Assembly: GCF_900188005.1 (NCBI RefSeq)
Contig: NZ_FZNR01000005.1
Location: 1 to 64,000 of the forward strand
From: Actinoplanes regularis
GTDB lineage: Bacteria; Actinomycetota; Actinomycetes; Mycobacteriales; Micromonosporaceae
Direction: 5' to 3'
DNA: 64,000 bases
Shown here: positions 60,484 through 64,000 of the stretch, piece after piece
How positions within the stretch are numbered: position 1 is the stretch's first letter
How the letters are laid out: the number at the start of each line of letters is the position of its first letter
Made by a program: the position numbers and the translations under genes
The notes under the pieces: model-generated
The model's database searches: none
What the model was told of the DNA's origin: nothing
Seen by the model: the letters and a program-made list of their open reading frames with translations, nothing else

Positions 60484-60966
60484 ATGAACTTCGAGGAGCG
60501 GCTGAGCGACCGGGAGGCGTGGTCGATCGGCGACGGATGCTCGGCCGGACGGGTGCTGGACCTGCTCAGCACCAAGACGGTGTTCCTGGTGGTCCGCGAA
60601 TGCCTCTACGGCACAACCAGGTTCGACGACTTCGTGGCACGGGTCGGGACCTCGGCACCCGCGGTGTCGCGAGCACTCAAACAGCTGAAGGCCGCCGGTG
60701 TCGTCGAGCCCGTTCCCTACCGGGAGCCGGGCAACCGGGCCCGCGACGGGTACCGGCTGACGCGGGCCGGCGAGGACCTGCTGCCGGTGTTCCTGTCGCT
60801 GATGCAGTGGGGCGACAAATACCTGCAGGACGGCCGCCCGCCGCTGTCGTTCGTCGAGGCCGGGACCGGCCGTCCGGTGCGGGCCCGGGTAACGGCCGAG
60901 CCGGCGCCGGAGGCGATCTCCGACGCCATCGAGATCCGGCTGAACCCCGCCTGGCGGCGCGGCTAG
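60484..60966 (+). CDS. HxlR family transcriptional regulator
   Basis: About 160 residues: winged helix with GDGCSAGRVLDLLSTKTVFLVVRECLYGTTRFDDFVARVGTSAPAVSRALKQLKAAGVVEPVPY, the HxlR pattern with its early Cys (residue 18). A redox-sensing role is possible because several HxlR proteins sense quinones or aldehydes through such a Cys. ATG 60484 has GGCGGGG five bases upstream; GTG 60478 is an alternative. Confidence 0.85.
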   Translation: MNFEERLSDREAWSIGDGCSAGRVLDLLSTKTVFLVVRECLYGTTRFDDFVARVGTSAPAVSRALKQLKAAGVVEPVPYREPGNRARDGYRLTRAGEDLLPVFLSLMQWGDKYLQDGRPPLSFVEAGTGRPVRARVTAEPAPEAISDAIEIRLNPAWRRG

Positions 60967-61979
60967 TCGGCGATCCGAGCCAGGCGTCCGGCAGCGGGGG
61001 ACGGCGGGCACCGTTCGAGGGCGGTGCGCAGGGACCGCTCGGCGGCGGTGGCCCCCAGGGTGTCCAGGGCGAGCAGGGCGGCGCCGGCCACCGGCGGGGT
61101 GGACAGCACCGTGACGTCCACCGAGGGAGCCAGCGCCCGGGCACCCGCGACGATCTGGTCGTGCAGCTGGGGATGGCGGGCCTGCAGTACGCCGCCGCCC
61201 AGGACCAGGGCGTGCCGGGTCGCGAGCAGGTCCAGCCGGGTGGCGGCGACCCGGTACTGCGCCAGGATCTCCTCGGCCTGCCGGGTGACCAGCGCGGACG
61301 CCACCTCGTCACCCTGCGCGGCGACCGCGAACAGCAGTGGTGCCAGTTCCGGGATCCGCTCCATCGGCAGGTCGCCGAAGTGCAGGGCGAGGCTCACCGC
61401 CTCGACCGTGGGCAGGTCGAAGTGCGCGGCGACCGCGGCGGACAACGCGGTCGGGCGACCACGGCCGTCCTCGCCCCGGGCGGCGTCCCGCAGGGCCTGT
61501 TCGGCCAGGTCGTGGCCGCCACCCCAGTCTCCCGAGATCGGGCCGAGGGCGACGAACCGCGCGGTGCACCCATCGGCCGCCCGGCCCACGGCGTTCGTCC
61601 CGGCGCCGCAGACCACCGTGACCGCGTCCGGCATCGAGGTGCCGGCCCGGAGCAGGGCGAAGCAGTCGTTGTCGACCTGCGTACGACGTGCCCAGCCCCG
61701 CGCGGCGACGGCCTCGTGCAGGCGGGCCACCTCGATCGGCAGGTCGGCGCCGGCCAGGTAGACCGCGACGGCCTCGATCGGCTCGTCCGGCGGCAGACCG
61801 GCCTGGGCGCGGGCGGCCGCGATCAGCGCGCCGAGCACCTCGACGGTGCCGGTCAGGCCGACGTTGTGCGGGGAGGACGTGCCGCCGCGGACGAGGGCCA
61901 GCACCTCGCCGGACGTGTCGCCGAGGAGCACGTCCGTCTTCGAGTTGCCGCCGTCGATCGCCAGGTAGCGAGCGCTCAT
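60963..61979 (-). CDS. BadF/BadG-family sugar kinase (N-acetylglucosamine kinase-like)
   Basis: About 338 residues in the ASKHA fold: phosphate-1 loop YLAIDGGNSKTDVLLGD, connect region QVDNDCFALLRAG, phosphate-2 VVCGAGTNAVG, GPISGDWGGGHDLAEQAL and adenosine motif ALVLGGGVLQ. Such kinases phosphorylate N-acetylglucosamine or related sugars. ATG 61979 overlaps the GH4 stop by 4 bp. In an operon with a sugar permease and GH4, it may phosphorylate an imported sugar, although GH4 already needs a 6-phospho or free glycoside. Confidence 0.87.
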   Translation of the reverse strand: MSARYLAIDGGNSKTDVLLGDTSGEVLALVRGGTSSPHNVGLTGTVEVLGALIAAARAQAGLPPDEPIEAVAVYLAGADLPIEVARLHEAVAARGWARRTQVDNDCFALLRAGTSMPDAVTVVCGAGTNAVGRAADGCTARFVALGPISGDWGGGHDLAEQALRDAARGEDGRGRPTALSAAVAAHFDLPTVEAVSLALHFGDLPMERIPELAPLLFAVAAQGDEVASALVTRQAEEILAQYRVAATRLDLLATRHALVLGGGVLQARHPQLHDQIVAGARALAPSVDVTVLSTPPVAGAALLALDTLGATAAERSLRTALERCPPSPAAGRLARIAD

Positions 61980-63232
61980 CTGGCCCACGCGAGGTGCGCG
62001 CGGCCGGCGGCGATGAGCCGGTCGGCGAGGGCGTCGGCGGGTTCGTGCTGACCGATCAGCGGGTGGGCGAGCAGCGCCCGGTAGACCCGGTCGCGGCCGC
62101 CGCGCAGCGCCGCGTCGAGCGCCAGTTCCTCGTACCCCCAGGTGTGTGCGATGAGGCCGGCCAGGTCCGGCGGCAGTGCGGTGACCGGCAGCGGTGCCGG
62201 GCCGTCGAGGCCCGCCCGGGCCGAGACCTCGATGACCGCGTCGGCCGGGAGGAACGGCAGAACGCCGTCGTTGCGGACGTTGACCGAGTGGACGGCGCGG
62301 TCATCGAGGCCGAAGAGTGAGGCGAGCAGGCCGACCGCGGCCTCCGAGTAGTAGGCGCCGCCGCGCTCGGCGAGCAGGGCCGGCTTCTCGACGAGGGTGA
62401 CGTCGCGATACAGGTCGAGCAGGGTGGCCTCGATCTCGGCGACGCGCCGGCCCCGGGTGGGGGCGCCGAGCGCGTCGCGAACATGACGATCGTGTCCGTA
62501 GAAATACGACAAATAGTAGGAAGGGACCGCGCCCAGCATCGAGATGATCGAGGCGGGGATGTCCACTTCACCGGAGATTTCGGACAGGTGCTCCTCGAGG
62601 AGCGCGGGCAGTCGATCGACGCCGTCGACATAGGCCGCCCGCTCCCAGGTCAGATGGTTCAGCCCCACATGATCGAGCACGACCGAGGCCGGATCGACGT
62701 CGAGGTAGTTCGCGAACCGCCGCTGGAACCCGATCGCCACGTTGCACAGGCCGACCGCCTGGTGACCGGCGTCGAGCAACGCCCGCGTCACGATCCCCAC
62801 CGGGTTGGTGAAGTCGACGATCCACGCGCCGGGCTTGGCCCGGGCCCGCACACGTTCGGCCACGTCCAGGACCACCGGGACGGTCCGTAGCGCCTTGGCC
62901 AGTCCTCCGGCCCCGGTCGTCTCCTGCCCCACGCAACCGCAGTCCAGCGGGAACGTCTCGTCGGTGATCCGCGCCCGCTGCCCACCCACCCGCAGTTGGA
63001 TCAGCGCGGCGTCCGCGTCGGTGACGCCGGCGTCCAGGTCGGACGTCCAGGTGACCTTGCCGGGGTGGCCGTGGTGCGCGAGGATTCGCGCCGCGAACGC
63101 CCCGACGACGTCGAGCCGCTCGGCTGCCGGATCGATCAGGACAAGCTCGGAGACCATCGTGCCGAGCCGGGCGAACCCGTCCACGAGCTCCGGTGTGTAG
63201 GTGGATCCACCACCGATGACAGCGATTTTCAA
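61976..63232 (-). CDS. GH4 family NAD/Mn-dependent glycosidase (6-phospho-beta-glucosidase type)
   Basis: A 418-residue protein. TTG 63232 overlaps the permease stop (TTGA) and gives the family N-terminus KIAVIGGGSTYTPELVDG. Metal-binding and redox residues are in GLCNVAIGFQRR (Cys) and DHVGLNHLTW (His); DFTNPVGIVTRALL and SYYLSYFYGHD are further family blocks. GH4 enzymes cleave by oxidation-elimination using NAD+ and Mn2+. Sequence blocks fit the 6-phospho-beta-glucosidase (CelF/LicH-like) branch. The operon lacks a PTS component in view. Confidence 0.9.
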   Translation of the reverse strand: MKIAVIGGGSTYTPELVDGFARLGTMVSELVLIDPAAERLDVVGAFAARILAHHGHPGKVTWTSDLDAGVTDADAALIQLRVGGQRARITDETFPLDCGCVGQETTGAGGLAKALRTVPVVLDVAERVRARAKPGAWIVDFTNPVGIVTRALLDAGHQAVGLCNVAIGFQRRFANYLDVDPASVVLDHVGLNHLTWERAAYVDGVDRLPALLEEHLSEISGEVDIPASIISMLGAVPSYYLSYFYGHDRHVRDALGAPTRGRRVAEIEATLLDLYRDVTLVEKPALLAERGGAYYSEAAVGLLASLFGLDDRAVHSVNVRNDGVLPFLPADAVIEVSARAGLDGPAPLPVTALPPDLAGLIAHTWGYEELALDAALRGGRDRVYRALLAHPLIGQHEPADALADRLIAAGRAHLAWAR

Positions 63233-64000
63233 CCCTTGAACCCCGTGAGCGTGATGCCCTGCACGAACGCGCGCTGGGCGAAGAAGAAGATGATGATCAG
63301 TGGCGCCATGGCCAGCACCGTCGCGGCGGTGACCAGGTTCCAGTCGATGTGGTGGACGGTCCGGAACGACGCCAGGCCGAGCGTCAGGGTCCAGGAGTTC
63401 TCGTTCTCGCTGGTGTAGAGCAGCGGCCCGTAGTAGTCGTTCCAGCAGAAGAAGAACTGGAACAGGCCGGCCGCCGCGATGCCCGGCCGGGCCATCGGCA
63501 GCACCACCCGCAGCAGCGTGCGCCACTCGCCGCAGCCGTCGACCCGGGCCGCGTCCAGATATTCGCCCGGGATTGTCAGCAGGAACTGGCGCAGCAGGAA
63601 GATGCAGAACGCGTCACCGAACAGCGCCGGGATGATCAGCGGCGCGAGCGAGCCGGTCAGGCCGTAGCGCGCCCACATCAGGTAGAGCGGGACGGTCACC
63701 ACCTGCGGTGGCAGCATCATCACGCAGATCACGACGAGGAAGAGGGCGTTGCGGCCGCGGAATCTCAACTTCGCGAGGGCGTACGCGGCGGGCACGCTCG
63801 ACGCCAGCGTCAGCACCGTCGCCGTCACTGCGTAGAGGACCGTGTTGAGCAGGTAGTGCGGCAGCGGGGTCGCTTCGAAGACCTTGACGTAGTTCTCCGG
63901 GTGCCACGTGTTCGGCCAGTAGTCGCTGGTCAGCGCCTGGTTGCTGGTCATCAGCGAGAGCAGGACGAGGTAGGCGACCGGGGTGATGAACATGACGGCC
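63229..64000 (-). CDS. Carbohydrate ABC transporter permease (MalG-type), 5' end cut by the window
   Basis: Partial: about 257 residues are visible and the frame runs open past 64000, so the first few residues are missing. It has five to six membrane helices and the cytoplasmic EAA loop EYLDAARVDGCGEWRTLLRVVLPMARPGI that docks the ATPase. NDYYGPLLY and the closing ITLTGFKG are typical of MalG-type (CUT1) permeases. It imports an oligosaccharide, probably for the GH4 and kinase encoded downstream; the binding protein and first permease should lie beyond the window. Confidence 0.9.
   Translation of the reverse strand, partial: AVMFITPVAYLVLLSLMTSNQALTSDYWPNTWHPENYVKVFEATPLPHYLLNTVLYAVTATVLTLASSVPAAYALAKLRFRGRNALFLVVICVMMLPPQVVTVPLYLMWARYGLTGSLAPLIIPALFGDAFCIFLLRQFLLTIPGEYLDAARVDGCGEWRTLLRVVLPMARPGIAAAGLFQFFFCWNDYYGPLLYTSENENSWTLTLGLASFRTVHHIDWNLVTAATVLAMAPLIIIFFFAQRAFVQGITLTGFKG

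Overview
This is chromosomal DNA from a very GC-rich actinobacterium, most likely Actinoplanes or another Micromonosporaceae. The evidence is the strongly G/C-biased third codon positions, frequent GTG and TTG starts, a mycothiol-dependent maleylpyruvate isomerase-type enzyme, many secreted carbohydrate-active enzymes with ricin-type (CBM13) lectin modules, paired NarL-type two-component systems, an AfsR/SARP-like regulator and a large STAND-type NTPase with tandem repeats. I see no tRNA, rRNA, CRISPR array, transposase or integrase. The long antisense open frames over most genes are a composition artefact and are not annotated.

Layout. 0-4.3 kb: tail of a DUF4097-type gene, then a tight etfB-etfA-EtfD-like operon (electron transfer flavoprotein plus its membrane Fe-S quinone reductase). 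4.5-16.6 kb: small enzymes and drug-type regulatory pairs: an MPI-family enzyme, an SRPBCC protein, a Gfo/Idh/MocA protein, a divergent Bcr/CflA MFS pump and MarR, a divergent FAD monooxygenase and TetR with two matched operators, a second FAD monooxygenase behind an SGNH hydrolase, and a large SARP-like regulator. 16.6-22.1 kb: a secreted alpha/beta hydrolase with a frameshifted signal peptide, a histidine kinase/response regulator pair, MarR/DUF6069, a duplicated scrap of the first gene of the window, and a LysR regulator. 22.5-26.3 kb: a small protein followed by a NACHT-like P-loop ATPase carrying about 16 tandem helical repeats, a candidate immunity or signalling module.

26.4-48.6 kb is mostly a secreted-enzyme region: SDR, GH30 plus CBM13, PucR, TraR/DksA zinc finger, small beta-trefoil lectin, then a three-gene GT2/HlyD/GH81 operon that looks like a beta-glucan synthase, a second two-component pair, a membrane-anchored hydrolase, a DUF4097 lipoprotein, a GH39-like hydrolase with a bulb-type lectin, gene debris, a degenerate EAL protein, an M28 aminopeptidase and a ThuA-CBM13 protein. 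Several perfect-stem terminators separate these units.

48.8-59.9 kb is the most unusual part: two paralogous sigma-region-2-like proteins, a nucleotide-cyclase-homology protein translationally coupled to a caspase-like peptidase, a Crp/Fnr regulator that keeps the cyclic-nucleotide contact residues and is coupled to one sigma-like gene, and a three-gene operon of zinc-ribbon membrane protein, multi-spanning membrane protein and CHAT protease. I read this as a protease-centred signalling or conflict island with a possible cyclic-nucleotide link; that function is inference. 59.9-64 kb: a tautomerase/HxlR divergent pair with two operators, then a sugar operon (ABC permease, GH4 phospho-glycosidase, BadF/BadG sugar kinase) running off the window.
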